A DNA stretch of 64,000 nucleotides from Streptomyces sp. P9-A2 (lineage in GTDB: Bacteria > Actinomycetota > Actinomycetes > Streptomycetales > Streptomycetaceae). Below the pieces are notes generated by a model, which saw only the letters and a program-made list of their open reading frames with translations, was not told the DNA's origin and did no database searches. The DNA lies in NCBI RefSeq assembly GCF_036634175.1, contig NZ_JAZIFX010000001.1, forward strand, positions 2,480,001 through 2,544,000, read 5' to 3'. This document shows, piece by piece, positions 7,094-15,337 of the stretch. The stretch's first letter is position 1. Each line of letters starts with the position of its first letter. Position numbers and translations under genes: made by a program.

Positions 7094-8320
7094 ATGACCT
7101 CGAACGAGCGTGTGGTGGTGATCGGCACCGGCCTGGCGGGCGTGACACTCGCCCGGCGGCTCGGCGAGTTCGGCACGCCGGTGACGCTGATCGGCGAGGA
7201 GGAGCACCGCCCGTACAACAGGGTGCTGCTCGCCGAGGTGCTGGCGGGGCGGTACGGCCCCGAGGTGATCGCCCTGCCGGCGCCGGCGGCCCCGACGGTG
7301 CTGATCCGCGGCCGGGTCACCGGCATCGACCGGGCCGGGCGGACCGTCCGGTGCGCCGGCGGCTCCCCGATCGCCTACGACAGGCTGGTCCTGGCCACCG
7401 GTTCCAACGCCGTGCTGCCTCCCCTGCGCGGCCTGTTCACCCCGGACCGCGAGCTGCCCGAGGGCATGCACCCCTTCCGGACCCTGGACGACTGCCTGGG
7501 ACTGTCCAAGGCGGTCCGGCCGGGGGTCCGGGCGGTCGTCATCGGCGGCGGGCTGCTCGGGGTCTCCGCGGCCCGGGCGCTGGCCGTGCGCGGCGCGCAG
7601 GTCGTCCTCGCCCAGCAGTCCGAGCGGCTCATGGAACGCCGACTCGACCCGGCCGCCTCCCGGCTCGTCCGGCGGCATCTGGAGGACCTGGGCGTCGAGG
7701 TGCACACCGAGTGCCGGGTGCGGGACGTGCGCTCGGCCGGCGGGGCGGTGCGGTCGGTGGAGCTGGCCGACGGGTACGCCCTCGGCGCCGACCTGGTCGT
7801 CCTCGCGTGCGGGGTCCGCCCGCGTGCCGGCCTCGCGCGGGCGGCCGGTCTGGAGGTACGCGAGGGCGTGGTCGTCGACGACGAGCTGCGCACCTCGGAC
7901 CCGCGCATCCACGCGATCGGCGACTGCTCCCAGCACGCGGGGCAGGTCTACGGACTGGCCGCCCCGGCGCTGGAGCAGGCCGACGCCCTGGCCGCCCTGC
8001 TCACCGGGAACCCCGCCGCCCGCTACACCGGCACCCGGTCCCTGACCCGGCTCACGCTCACCGGGCCCGGCAGCCCCTTCGACCTCGCCGCGTTCGGTGA
8101 GACCGACCCCCGCCCCGGCGACGACGTCGTGCAGCTCGCCGACGCCACCCGGGGCACCTACCGCAAGGTCGTCGTCCGCGAGGACCGGCTGGTCGGCGGG
8201 GTCCTGGTCGGCGAACTCGGCACCGTCGGCGCGCTCGCGCGCGCCTGGGAGGGAGCAGAGCCGCTCCCCTCCGACGGCGGCCCCCTGCTCCACCTGCTCA
8301 CCCACGACGGAGGCTCCTGA
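7094..8320 (+). CDS. NAD(P)/FAD-dependent reductase of nitrate/nitrite assimilation
   Basis: A 408-residue flavoprotein of the nitrite-reductase/rubredoxin-reductase type (Pyr_redox_2). The FAD-binding motif GTGLAGVTLA is at the N-terminus. LATGS lies near residue 100, the NAD-binding motif VIGGGLLGVSAA near 150-160, and the FAD-closing motif IHAIGDC near residue 275. It resembles the FAD half of NirB and lacks any sirohaem or [Fe-S] domain, so it most likely passes electrons from NAD(P)H to the nitrate reductase at 166 or supports NirB. It is first in the operon, and its TGA overlaps the ATG of nirB (TGATG), with GGAGG just upstream, indicating translational coupling. I recall this gene as nirB2 or nasB-like in relatives. 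Confidence 0.85.
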   Translation: MTSNERVVVIGTGLAGVTLARRLGEFGTPVTLIGEEEHRPYNRVLLAEVLAGRYGPEVIALPAPAAPTVLIRGRVTGIDRAGRTVRCAGGSPIAYDRLVLATGSNAVLPPLRGLFTPDRELPEGMHPFRTLDDCLGLSKAVRPGVRAVVIGGGLLGVSAARALAVRGAQVVLAQQSERLMERRLDPAASRLVRRHLEDLGVEVHTECRVRDVRSAGGAVRSVELADGYALGADLVVLACGVRPRAGLARAAGLEVREGVVVDDELRTSDPRIHAIGDCSQHAGQVYGLAAPALEQADALAALLTGNPAARYTGTRSLTRLTLTGPGSPFDLAAFGETDPRPGDDVVQLADATRGTYRKVVVREDRLVGGVLVGELGTVGALARAWEGAEPLPSDGGPLLHLLTHDGGS

Positions 8321-10980
8321 TGACCACCGCCCCGGAGACCACCCCCACGATCGTGCTCGTCGGCCACGGCATGGTCGGCCAGCGCTTCCTCGAGGCGCTC
8401 GCCGAGCGCGGCCTGACCGCCACGCACCGCGTGGTCGTGCTGTGCGAGGAGCCGCGTCCGGCGTACGACCGCGTCCGACTCACCTCGTACTTCTCGGGGA
8501 GGACCCCCGAGGACCTGTCCATGACGGACCCGCGGTTCATCGAGGACCACGGCATCGAACTGCGTGTCGGTGACCCGGCCGAGAGCGTCGACCGCGAGGC
8601 CCGCGAGGTGACCGCCCGCTCCGGGCTGGTCGTCGGCTACGACGTCCTCGTCCTGGCCACCGGCTCCTACCCCTTCGTCCCGCCGGTCCCCGGCAAGGAC
8701 GCCGAGGGCTGCTTCGTCTACCGCACCATCGAGGACCTCCTCGCCATCGAGGAGTACGCGAAGAACGCGACGACCGGCGCGGTGGTCGGCGGCGGGCTCC
8801 TCGGCCTGGAGGCGGCGGGCGCGCTCGACGGGCTCGGACTCACCTCGCACATCGTGGAGTTCGCGCCCCGCCTGATGCCCGTGCAGGTCGACGAGGGCGG
8901 CGGCGCGGCGCTGCTGCGCACCGTCGAGGGCATGGGCCTGTCCGTCCACACGGGCGTGGGCACACAGGAGATCGTGACCGGCGCGGACGGTGCGGTCACC
9001 GGCATGAAGCTGTCCGACGGCTCCGAACTCGCCACCGACCTGGTGGTGTTCAGCGCCGGTGTCCGCCCCCGTGACCAACTCGCCCGGGACTGCGGCCTGA
9101 CGGTCGGCGAGCGCGGCGGCATCGCGGTGGACGAGCGGTGCCGCACGGTCGCCGACCCGCGCGTCTTCGCGATCGGCGAGTGCGCGCTGGCCGCCGACGG
9201 CCGGGTGTACGGCCTGGTCGCCCCCGGCTACGAACAGGCGCGGACCGCCGCCGCGACGATCGCCATCGCCGAAGCCGACAAAGCCGACAAGGCCGACGAG
9301 GCCGACGAGGCCGACCGGTTGACGTTCACCGGCGCCGACCTGTCCACCAAGCTGAAGCTGCTCGGCGTCGACGTGGCGTCCTTCGGCGACGCGCACGGCG
9401 CCACCGACGGCTGTCTGGACGTCGTCTACTCCGACTCCCGCGCCGGCCTCTACAAGAAGCTGGTCATCGGCGGCGACGGCACGCTGCTCGGCGGCATCCT
9501 GGTCGGCGACGCGGAGGCGTACGGCACCCTGCGCGCCTTCACCGGCTCGGTCCCGCCGGTCCCGCCCGAGTCCCTCGTCCTGCCCGCCGGGGCCGGGGCC
9601 CCGGCACAGCTGGGCCCGTCCGCGCTGCCGGACGAGGCCGTCGTCTGCTCCTGCCACAACGTCACCAAGGGCGCCGTCCGCGGCGCGGTCACCGAGCACC
9701 GCTGCACCACCGTGCCCGAGGTGAAGAAGTGCACCAAGGCCGGTACCGGATGCGGCAGTTGCGTGAAGGTGCTCGGTCAGCTCGTCACCGCCGAACTGGA
9801 GGCGAGCGGCGTCGAGGTCGACAAAGGGCTGTGCGGCTGCTTCGCGCGGACCCGCGAGGAGCTGTACGAGATCGTCCACGCCCTGCGCGTCACCTCCCAC
9901 CGGGACCTGCTGGACCGGTACGGCCGCGAGGACGCCCGGGGCGGCGACGGCTGCGAGGTGTGCAAGCCGACGGTCGGCTCGATCATCGCCTCCCTCGCCC
10001 CGGTGATCGGTGCGAGCGGCTACGTCCTGGACGGCGAACAGGCCGCCCTCCAGGACACCAACGACCACTTCCTCGCCAACCTCCAGAAGAACGGCTCGTA
10101 TTCGGTCGTCCCCCGCATCCCCGGCGGTGAGATCGCCCCGGAGAAGCTGATCGTCATCGGCGAGATCGCCCGCGACTTCGGCCTCTACACGAAGATCACC
10201 GGCGGCCAGCGCATCGACATGTTCGGCGCGAGGGTCGAGCAACTCCCTTTGATCTGGGCCCGCCTGGTCGACGCGGGCTTCGAGTCCGGCCACGCGTACG
10301 GCAAGTCGCTGCGCACGGTGAAGTCCTGCGTCGGGCAGACCTGGTGCCGGTACGGCGTCCAGGACTCCGTACGCATGGCGATCGGCCTGGAGCTGCGCTA
10401 CCGGGGCCTGCGCTCCCCGCACAAGCTGAAGTCGGCGGTCTCCGGATGCGCCCGCGAGTGCGCCGAGGCCCGGTCGAAGGACTTCGGCGTGATCGCCACC
10501 GCAAGCGGCTGGAACCTCTACGTGGGCGGCAACGGCGGCGCCACCCCGCGCCACGCCGACCTGCTCGCCCAGGACCTCTCGGACGCCGAACTGGTCCGTC
10601 TCGTCGACCGGTTCCTGATGTTCTACATCCGCACCGCCGACCGGCTGGAGCGCACCTCCACCTGGCTGGAGCGGATCCCCGGCGGCCTGGACCACGTACG
10701 GGACGTCGTCGTGCATGACGCGCTCGGCATCTGCGACGAACTGGAGGCACAGATGCGGGCCCATGTGTCCCACTACCGCGACGAGTGGGCCGAGACCATC
10801 AACGACCCCGAGAAGCTGGCCCGGTTCGTGTCCTTCGTCAACGCCCCCGACACCCCGGACCCGGTCGTCGGCTTCGTGCCCGAACGCGACCAGATGAAGC
10901 CCGACCTGCCGCTGCTGAACATCGGCATGCGACCCGCGCAGTCCACGGAAGCCGCCCTGGAAGGGAGCGCCCAGCGATGA
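8320..10980 (+). CDS. nirB: Nitrite reductase (NADH) large subunit
   Basis: The 886-residue large subunit reduces nitrite to ammonium in the cytoplasm. Domain order: FAD/NAD reductase (about 1-420), BFD-like [2Fe-2S] domain starting at C443 (VVCSCHNVTKG ... KKCTKAGTGCGSC), a second BFD-like region (GCFARTREE ... DGCEVCKPTVG, about 505-560), the ferredoxin-like half-domain, and the sirohaem/[4Fe-4S] domain with C670, C676, C710 and C714. All cluster cysteines are present, so it should be active. A 9-bp repeat adds an Ala-Asp-Lys/Glu stretch near residues 319-333. Its end overlaps nirD (ATGA). Length fits the family. Confidence 0.95.
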   Translation: MTTAPETTPTIVLVGHGMVGQRFLEALAERGLTATHRVVVLCEEPRPAYDRVRLTSYFSGRTPEDLSMTDPRFIEDHGIELRVGDPAESVDREAREVTARSGLVVGYDVLVLATGSYPFVPPVPGKDAEGCFVYRTIEDLLAIEEYAKNATTGAVVGGGLLGLEAAGALDGLGLTSHIVEFAPRLMPVQVDEGGGAALLRTVEGMGLSVHTGVGTQEIVTGADGAVTGMKLSDGSELATDLVVFSAGVRPRDQLARDCGLTVGERGGIAVDERCRTVADPRVFAIGECALAADGRVYGLVAPGYEQARTAAATIAIAEADKADKADEADEADRLTFTGADLSTKLKLLGVDVASFGDAHGATDGCLDVVYSDSRAGLYKKLVIGGDGTLLGGILVGDAEAYGTLRAFTGSVPPVPPESLVLPAGAGAPAQLGPSALPDEAVVCSCHNVTKGAVRGAVTEHRCTTVPEVKKCTKAGTGCGSCVKVLGQLVTAELEASGVEVDKGLCGCFARTREELYEIVHALRVTSHRDLLDRYGREDARGGDGCEVCKPTVGSIIASLAPVIGASGYVLDGEQAALQDTNDHFLANLQKNGSYSVVPRIPGGEIAPEKLIVIGEIARDFGLYTKITGGQRIDMFGARVEQLPLIWARLVDAGFESGHAYGKSLRTVKSCVGQTWCRYGVQDSVRMAIGLELRYRGLRSPHKLKSAVSGCARECAEARSKDFGVIATASGWNLYVGGNGGATPRHADLLAQDLSDAELVRLVDRFLMFYIRTADRLERTSTWLERIPGGLDHVRDVVVHDALGICDELEAQMRAHVSHYRDEWAETINDPEKLARFVSFVNAPDTPDPVVGFVPERDQMKPDLPLLNIGMRPAQSTEAALEGSAQR
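9274..9318 (+). repeat. 9-bp repeat inside nirB
   Basis: Five tandem units of GCCGAC followed by AAA, AAG, GAG, GAG or CGG encode Ala-Asp-(Lys/Glu/Arg) repeats at about residues 319-333 of NirB. They sit between the NAD-reductase core and its C-terminal part, in a region that should be a surface loop. The repeat is in frame. Confidence 0.85.
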
Positions 10981-11327
10981 CCCTGGCCCTCGAGACCACG
11001 GATCTGAAGGTCCGAATCCAGTTGCCCGACGCCTGGTTCGGCGTCTGCGACCTGAGCGTCCTGCTCCCCGGCCGCGGAGTCGCCGCCCTGCTGCCCGACG
11101 GCCGCCAGGTCGCCGTCTTCACCGACCGCACCGGCGGGCTGTACGCCGTCGACAACCGCGATCCCTTCACCGGCGCGGCGGTCCTCTCCCGCGGCCTGAC
11201 CGGCACCCACCGGGGCCGCCCGTTCGTCGCCTCCCCGCTGCTCAAGCAACGCTTCGACCTGGAGACGGGCCAGTGCCTGGACGACGAGACAGTACGGGTC
11301 ACGGCCTACCGGGTGAAAGCAGCCTGA
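10977..11327 (+). CDS. nirD: Nitrite reductase (NADH) small subunit
   Basis: A 116-residue Rieske-fold protein that partners NirB. The start ATG 10977 overlaps the nirB stop (ATGA). The fold is recognisable from RGVAALLPDGRQVAVF and the YAVDNRDPFTGAAVLSRGL and PFVASPLLKQRFDL segments. As is normal for NirD, the Cys-x-His and Cys-x2-His ligands of true Rieske proteins are absent, so it carries no [2Fe-2S] cluster and is probably structural. It is the last gene of the operon that begins at 7094; the SDR gene downstream is on the opposite strand. Confidence 0.93.
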   Translation: MTLALETTDLKVRIQLPDAWFGVCDLSVLLPGRGVAALLPDGRQVAVFTDRTGGLYAVDNRDPFTGAAVLSRGLTGTHRGRPFVASPLLKQRFDLETGQCLDDETVRVTAYRVKAA

Positions 11328-11361
11328 CCTGACGGGACGGGCCCGGCGGGGCCCGGGGGGC

Positions 11362-12291
11362 TCACCGGACGCCGGGCACGTCGTACGTCACCCCCGTCAG
11401 CTCCTCCGAGGCCGCCCAGAGCCGCTCCCCCATCGCGTCGTCGAGGGTCCAGGGTGCCCGCCAGGACGGTGCGGGCGCCCCGCGCCACAGGGCGAAGGAC
11501 GGGCCGATGAACGCGTCGGGGCGTATGCCGGGCCTGGTCGCGGCGTACAGCAGGGGCAACGCGCCGGCCTCGGCGGACTGGGCGACGATCCGGTTGCCGA
11601 GCCGCATCACCCGCTCGGCGATCCGGCGGCCCTCGGCCCGCGGCCCCGCGGTCTGGAGGTTGGTGGCCGCGTACCCGGGATGAGCGGCTGCCGCCACCAC
11701 GTCGCTGCCGTGCGCCGCCAGCCTGCGGGCCAGTTCGTGCGTGAAGAGCAGGTTGGCCGACTTGGAGCGGGCGTAGGCGAACCAACGCCGGTAGCCGCGC
11801 TCGCTGTTGAGGTCGCGCGCATCGATGTTGGCCATCGCGTGGGTCATGCTGGACACGGTCACGATCCGCGCGCCCGGCGCCGCGAGCAGCGCGGGCAGCA
11901 GCAGTCCGGTGAGGGCGAAGTGTCCCAGGTGATTGACCCCGAACTGGGTCTCGAACCCGTCCGCGGTCGTGCCGTAGGGCAGCGCCATCACCCCGGCGTT
12001 GTTGAGCAGCAGATCGACCCGCTCGCCCGAAAGGGCGGTCGCGAACTCCCGCACGGAGGCCAGGTCCCCGAGGTCCAGTCGCCGCACCTCGGCCTCGGCG
12101 CCCGGCACCTCGCCGCGCAGCAGGTTCAGGGCGTCCCGGCCGCGCGCCTCACTCCGGCAGGCGAGCACCACCCGCGCCCCCGCGCGGGCCAGTTCCCGCG
12201 CCGCGACACGACCGAGCCCGCTGTTGGCCCCGGTGACGACGGCCAGGCGCCCGCCCTGATCGGGAATGTCGTTCACGTTCCATCCGGACAT
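11362..12291 (-). CDS. Short-chain dehydrogenase/reductase
   Basis: A 309-residue classical SDR. The cofactor motif TGANSGLG is near residue 20, NNAG near 93, the catalytic serine in IVTVSSMTH and the YxxxK motif in YARSKSAN. The arginines in ACRSEARG suggest a preference for NADP. The length and the pattern after the active site (FTHELARRL, AAHPGYAATNLQ) match the retinol dehydrogenase / protochlorophyllide-reductase-like branch common in Streptomyces. The start is ATG 12291. It converges on the nirD gene, with 34 bp between the stops, so it belongs to a separate unit. Its substrate is unknown. Confidence 0.9.
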   Translation of the reverse strand: MSGWNVNDIPDQGGRLAVVTGANSGLGRVAARELARAGARVVLACRSEARGRDALNLLRGEVPGAEAEVRRLDLGDLASVREFATALSGERVDLLLNNAGVMALPYGTTADGFETQFGVNHLGHFALTGLLLPALLAAPGARIVTVSSMTHAMANIDARDLNSERGYRRWFAYARSKSANLLFTHELARRLAAHGSDVVAAAAHPGYAATNLQTAGPRAEGRRIAERVMRLGNRIVAQSAEAGALPLLYAATRPGIRPDAFIGPSFALWRGAPAPSWRAPWTLDDAMGERLWAASEELTGVTYDVPGVR

Positions 12292-12494
12292 GGCCGGACT
12301 CCCTCCACCGGCGTCGCACCTGTACGGACCTCTGTGGTCACCCTACGAGAGCCGGGTACCCGCCGCGCGGCAGCCGGTCATCCCCCCGTACGACCACATC
12401 CATGGCATGTTCATTCCATACGCCTAGGTTGCCCACCGCACGCCCCCGTCACCGACCGGTGACGGGACGGTTCACGGCACCCCTGGGAGCGACA

Positions 12495-13652
12495 GTGGAA
12501 CGTCGTACCTTCCTTCGCGCGAGCGCCATGGGCGGCGCCGGCGCGGTCCTCGGCGGCGCGCTCTGGCACAGCGCCGCGTACGCGGCGCCCGCCCAGCCCG
12601 GTACGGGCCCGTACGGCACGCTCGGCGCGGCGGACGCCAACGGGATCCGACTGCCGGCCGGGTTCACCAGCAGGGTGATCGCCCGTTCCGGCCAGCAGGT
12701 CCCGGGCACCTCGTACACCTGGCACAACGCCCCCGACGGCGGCGCCTGTTACGCGGACGGCAGCGGCTGGATCTACGTCTCCAACTCGGAGATCGACCCC
12801 TCCGGCGGCGCGGGCGCCGTCCGCTTCTCGGCGACCGGCGCCATCACGGGCGCGTACCGCATCCTGTCCGGCACCCGGCAGAACTGCGCGGGCGGGAAGA
12901 CCCCGTGGAACACCTGGCTGTCCTGCGAGGAGGTGGACCGCGGCTACGTCTACGAGACCGACCCGTGGGGGACGAAGGCGGCGGTCCGCCGGGACGCGAT
13001 GGGCCGCTTCAAACACGAGGCGGCGGCCGCCGACCCGGTCCGCAAGGTCGTCTACCTGACCGAGGACGTCTCGGACGGCTGCTTCTACCGCTTCCGGCCG
13101 ACCACTTGGGGCGACCTGTCCTCCGGCACGCTGGAGGTGCTGGTGGCGGGCAGCGGCACGAGCGGCCCGGTGAGCTGGGCGAGGGTCCCGGACCCGTCCG
13201 GGGCCACCGCGACCCGCAACCAGGTCTCCGGCGCCAAGCGCTTCAACGGCGGCGAGGGCTGCCACTACGCGAACGACACCTGCTGGTTCACCACCAAGGG
13301 CGACAACCGTGTCTGGCAGTACGACGCCGCCGCCCAGACCATCGAACTCGCCTACGACGACTCCCTGGTGACGGGCGGCTCCGCCCCCCTGACCGGCGTC
13401 GACAACGTCACCGGCTCCTCCTCGGGCGACCTGTTCGTGGCCGAGGACGGCGGCAACCTGGAGATCTGCGTCATCACCCCCGACGACGTCGTGGCCCCCT
13501 TCCTCCGGGTGAACGGCCAGTCCGGCTCGGAGATCACCGGCCCGGCCTTCTCCCCGGACGGCACCCGCCTGTACTTCTCCAGCCAGCGCGGCACGAGCGG
13601 CAGCTCGTCGGGCGGCATCACGTACGAGGTGAAGGGCCCGTTCCGCACGTAA
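12495..13652 (+). CDS. PhoX-type phosphatase (DUF839), Tat-exported
   Basis: A 385-residue protein beginning at GTG 12495, with GGGAG 5 nt upstream. A twin-arginine signal (RRTFLRAS, hydrophobic region, then AYAAPAQP) implies export in folded form. The mature part shows PhoX/DUF839 features: TWLSCEEVDRGYVYETDP, FKHEAAAADP, YLTEDVSDGCFYRF and EGCHYANDTCWFTTKGDN. The family comprises calcium/iron-dependent phosphatases that release phosphate outside the cell. At 385 residues it is shorter than PhoX of Gram-negatives and nearer to the Streptomyces short forms, whose activity varies. No convincing PHO box was found upstream, so phosphate control is uncertain. Confidence 0.85.
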   Translation: MERRTFLRASAMGGAGAVLGGALWHSAAYAAPAQPGTGPYGTLGAADANGIRLPAGFTSRVIARSGQQVPGTSYTWHNAPDGGACYADGSGWIYVSNSEIDPSGGAGAVRFSATGAITGAYRILSGTRQNCAGGKTPWNTWLSCEEVDRGYVYETDPWGTKAAVRRDAMGRFKHEAAAADPVRKVVYLTEDVSDGCFYRFRPTTWGDLSSGTLEVLVAGSGTSGPVSWARVPDPSGATATRNQVSGAKRFNGGEGCHYANDTCWFTTKGDNRVWQYDAAAQTIELAYDDSLVTGGSAPLTGVDNVTGSSSGDLFVAEDGGNLEICVITPDDVVAPFLRVNGQSGSEITGPAFSPDGTRLYFSSQRGTSGSSSGGITYEVKGPFRT

Positions 13653-13664
13653 CGGCTTCCCGGC

Positions 13665-13713
13665 CTCCGCTCATGCGCGGGGTGGGGAGAACACACCCCA
13701 CGCATGAGCGGAG
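13665..13713 (+). terminator. Strong hairpin terminator after the PhoX gene
   Basis: CTCCGCTCATGCG (13665-13677) pairs perfectly with CGCATGAGCGGAG (13701-13713). After one mismatch, six further pairs extend the stem. The loop is about 9 nt. No U-tract follows, as is usual in Streptomyces. It lies 12 nt past the stop codon. Confidence 0.85.
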
Positions 13714-13867
13714 AGCTACCGTCCGGTCACGTCACGTTCGCATCACGGGTCCACAAAACCTCCACACCCTCCCCCAGCCTCTCCCCTACCGTCGGCATCT
13801 CACACCCGGCAGACCGTCCCGGACGGGGACACGCTGCCGGAAATACGCACATAACTGGGGGATCCCC

Positions 13868-14323
13868 GTGAACCTGTCCTGCAAGTCCACCGCCGTGACC
13901 GTCGCCGCGCTCGCACTGGCCACGCTGCCCGTCACCACCGCCGTGGCCCATGAGGGCGCGTTCAAGAACTGCGACCAGGCGTACGCCGCCGGGCACTCCA
14001 ACATCCCCGCGGGCAGCGAGCACTACGGCAAGCACCTGGACCGCGACGGCGACGGCATCGGCTGCGACCAGGCGCCGGCGGACTTCGTCCCCGTCGGCGA
14101 CAGGGACAAGGGCAAGGACACCGGCTCGGGCTCCGCCTCAGACACCGGCACGGAGGCCGGGACAGGGGCGGAGAACACCGACACCACCGGACAGGGCGGC
14201 ACCGACCTCGCCGAGACCGGCGGCAACAGCGCCACCCCGTACCTCGCGGCCGGCGGCGCGGCCGTCGTCCTGGCCGGCGGCGGTGTGCTGTTCGCGGCCC
14301 GCCGGCGCCGCAGCACCGACTGA
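13868..14323 (+). CDS. Excalibur-domain surface protein with LAETG sorting signal
   Basis: A 151-residue secreted protein starting at GTG 13868 (GGGGGA about 7 nt upstream). After a signal peptide (TAVTVAALALATLPVTTAVA) comes one excalibur calcium-binding domain (about 35-70: FKNCDQAYAAG ... LDRDGDGIGCD). Its DxDxDG loop is like that of an EF-hand, and its two cysteines probably pair. A Gly/Ser/Asp/Thr-rich spacer leads to LAETG (114-118), a membrane helix and RRRRSTD. This is a complete cell-wall sorting signal of the LAxTG type used by Streptomyces class E sortases. Its role on the surface is unknown. Confidence 0.88.
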   Translation: MNLSCKSTAVTVAALALATLPVTTAVAHEGAFKNCDQAYAAGHSNIPAGSEHYGKHLDRDGDGIGCDQAPADFVPVGDRDKGKDTGSGSASDTGTEAGTGAENTDTTGQGGTDLAETGGNSATPYLAAGGAAVVLAGGGVLFAARRRRSTD

Positions 14324-14634
14324 CCCATTCCGGAACGGCGGAGTGGCGGCACCCCGCACGGGGGCGCCGCCACCCGGCCCGACTCAGCCCCCTGACTCCG
14401 CCGCTCCTCGTCGGCTGCCAGTTCTGCTTGGTGGTCTGCTTCAACGCAGCGCGGAGCGAACCTCGTTCCGCCCGCTGCGGGAACGTCGTACGGGGACTTC
14501 CGGTAATCCGGTACGAAGCTGTCGCCGTCCTCATGGCAGAGGTGACAGGAGGCGCACCACTCAGTCCGCCGACCGTGGGCCACCGCACGGATTCCGTCGA
14601 TAGCCCGGCGCTCGGCCTCTTCCCTGTCCGGCAT
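14023..14634 (-). CDS. Uncertain ORF downstream of the 14647-15066 gene
   Basis: An open frame of 203 codons starts at ATG 14634, 12 nt after the upstream gene's stop, with GGAG suitably placed (GATCGGAGATG). The first 86 or so residues look protein-like (WCASCHLCHEDGDSFVPDY, a CxxC-x2-H pattern that could bind metal). The rest lies antisense to the excalibur gene and is arginine/proline-rich, like a shadow frame. Most likely it is a real gene of about 85-100 codons whose 3' end was damaged or shifted, or an over-long frame. No family was recognised. Confidence 0.4.
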   Translation of the reverse strand: MPDREEAERRAIDGIRAVAHGRRTEWCASCHLCHEDGDSFVPDYRKSPYDVPAAGGTRFAPRCVEADHQAELAADEERRSQGAESGRVAAPPCGVPPLRRSGMGQSVLRRRRAANSTPPPARTTAAPPAARYGVALLPPVSARSVPPCPVVSVFSAPVPASVPVSEAEPEPVSLPLSLSPTGTKSAGAWSQPMPSPSRSRCLP

Positions 14635-14646
14635 CTCCGATCTCCG

Positions 14647-15066
14647 TCAATCGGCCAGGGTCAAGGGCCCGACCGTTTCGATTCCCACCGTCCTGGCCAC
14701 CGCGCGGCAGAATTCTTCGGGTGGGCGGTACTGATGCTCCGTGATGTAGTGGATCACCAGGTTGGGTGCGGCGTAGAGCGTGCCGTCCGCTCCCCGCACC
14801 CGGATCTCCGCCGATCCGAGCCACACCTCGGTGTCCAAGGTGGGCCCGCCGAGGACAACAGGCCGGTCGGTGCCGCAGAACGCGCAGTGGTGGATGCCTC
14901 GCATCTGGTTGTCATAGGTGGCGCTGAGGACCTTCAACGCGTCCACTACACGCTCGTCGACGATCCCTCTGGGGTAGCCACGCCACCGGGCCAACCAGCC
15001 GACGTTGAGCATCTCGCGGTCCGACTCGCTGTAGGAGTACGGCGTCAAGTCGGGGTAGCGGGCCAT
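14647..15066 (-). CDS. Conserved hypothetical protein (DUF7919-like)
   Basis: A 139-residue cytoplasmic protein starting at ATG 15066, with GAGG 6-9 nt upstream. It has PDLTPYSYSES and LNVGWLARW at the N-terminus, a HHCAFCG metal-type motif near residue 62 and a LGSAEIRVRGADGTLYAAPNLVIHYITEHQYRPPEEF C-terminal half. I recognise this pattern from a family of uncharacterised actinobacterial proteins, probably DUF7919. The neighbours are an uncertain small ORF downstream in the same direction and a small alpha-helical protein upstream. G+C is lower than in the flanking genes, suggesting a more recent arrival. Function unknown. Confidence 0.75.
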   Translation of the reverse strand: MARYPDLTPYSYSESDREMLNVGWLARWRGYPRGIVDERVVDALKVLSATYDNQMRGIHHCAFCGTDRPVVLGGPTLDTEVWLGSAEIRVRGADGTLYAAPNLVIHYITEHQYRPPEEFCRAVARTVGIETVGPLTLAD

Positions 15067-15128
15067 TCATCGCTCCTCAGCGCCGTGGACTGCGGTGCTT
15101 CCGTCTGATCACCGTGTGGACCGAGACG

Positions 15129-15323
15129 CTAAGAAACTACTGCCGTCCTGGGGCCGGCAGCCAGCCGCAGGCCGACTTCCACCAGGGTCCAGCCGAGGCG
15201 GGTGCGGAGGGGCCGGGGGTGCCGAGCCGGCCGGGCGGCTACGGCGAGGCGGTGGGCGTCGGCTTCGGTACGGAGTTCGGCGGCGCGGATACGGTGCAGG
15301 GCGAGGTGGGTCTCGAGGTGCAT
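15129..15323 (-). CDS. Small conserved helical protein of Streptomyces
   Basis: A 64-residue protein. The pattern HLALHRIRAAELRTEADAHRLA followed by RLRTRLGWTLVEVGLRLA-type residues recurs in many small Streptomyces proteins of unknown function. The end probably packs as a short amphipathic helix against the membrane. The start is ATG 15323, with AAAGG about 11 nt upstream. It follows the ArsR regulator gene by 14 nt on the same strand, so the two are probably co-transcribed. No function can be assigned. Confidence 0.6.
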   Translation of the reverse strand: MHLETHLALHRIRAAELRTEADAHRLAVAARPARHPRPLRTRLGWTLVEVGLRLAAGPRTAVVS

Positions 15324-15337
15324 CGGGCCGTGGCCTT

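Noticed and set aside
8158..10773. An 871-codon minus-strand frame opposite nirB
   Set aside because: It is a G+C-driven shadow. Its composition is abnormal, and nirB on the other strand is unmistakable. Similar long shadows oppose ppdK (16103-19105) and the tricorn gene (59013-63035).
12400..12440. Possible PHO box (GTTCATT and GCCCACC words) before the PhoX gene
   Set aside because: The two words are not at the 11- or 22-bp spacing of PhoP direct repeats, and the centre does not match.
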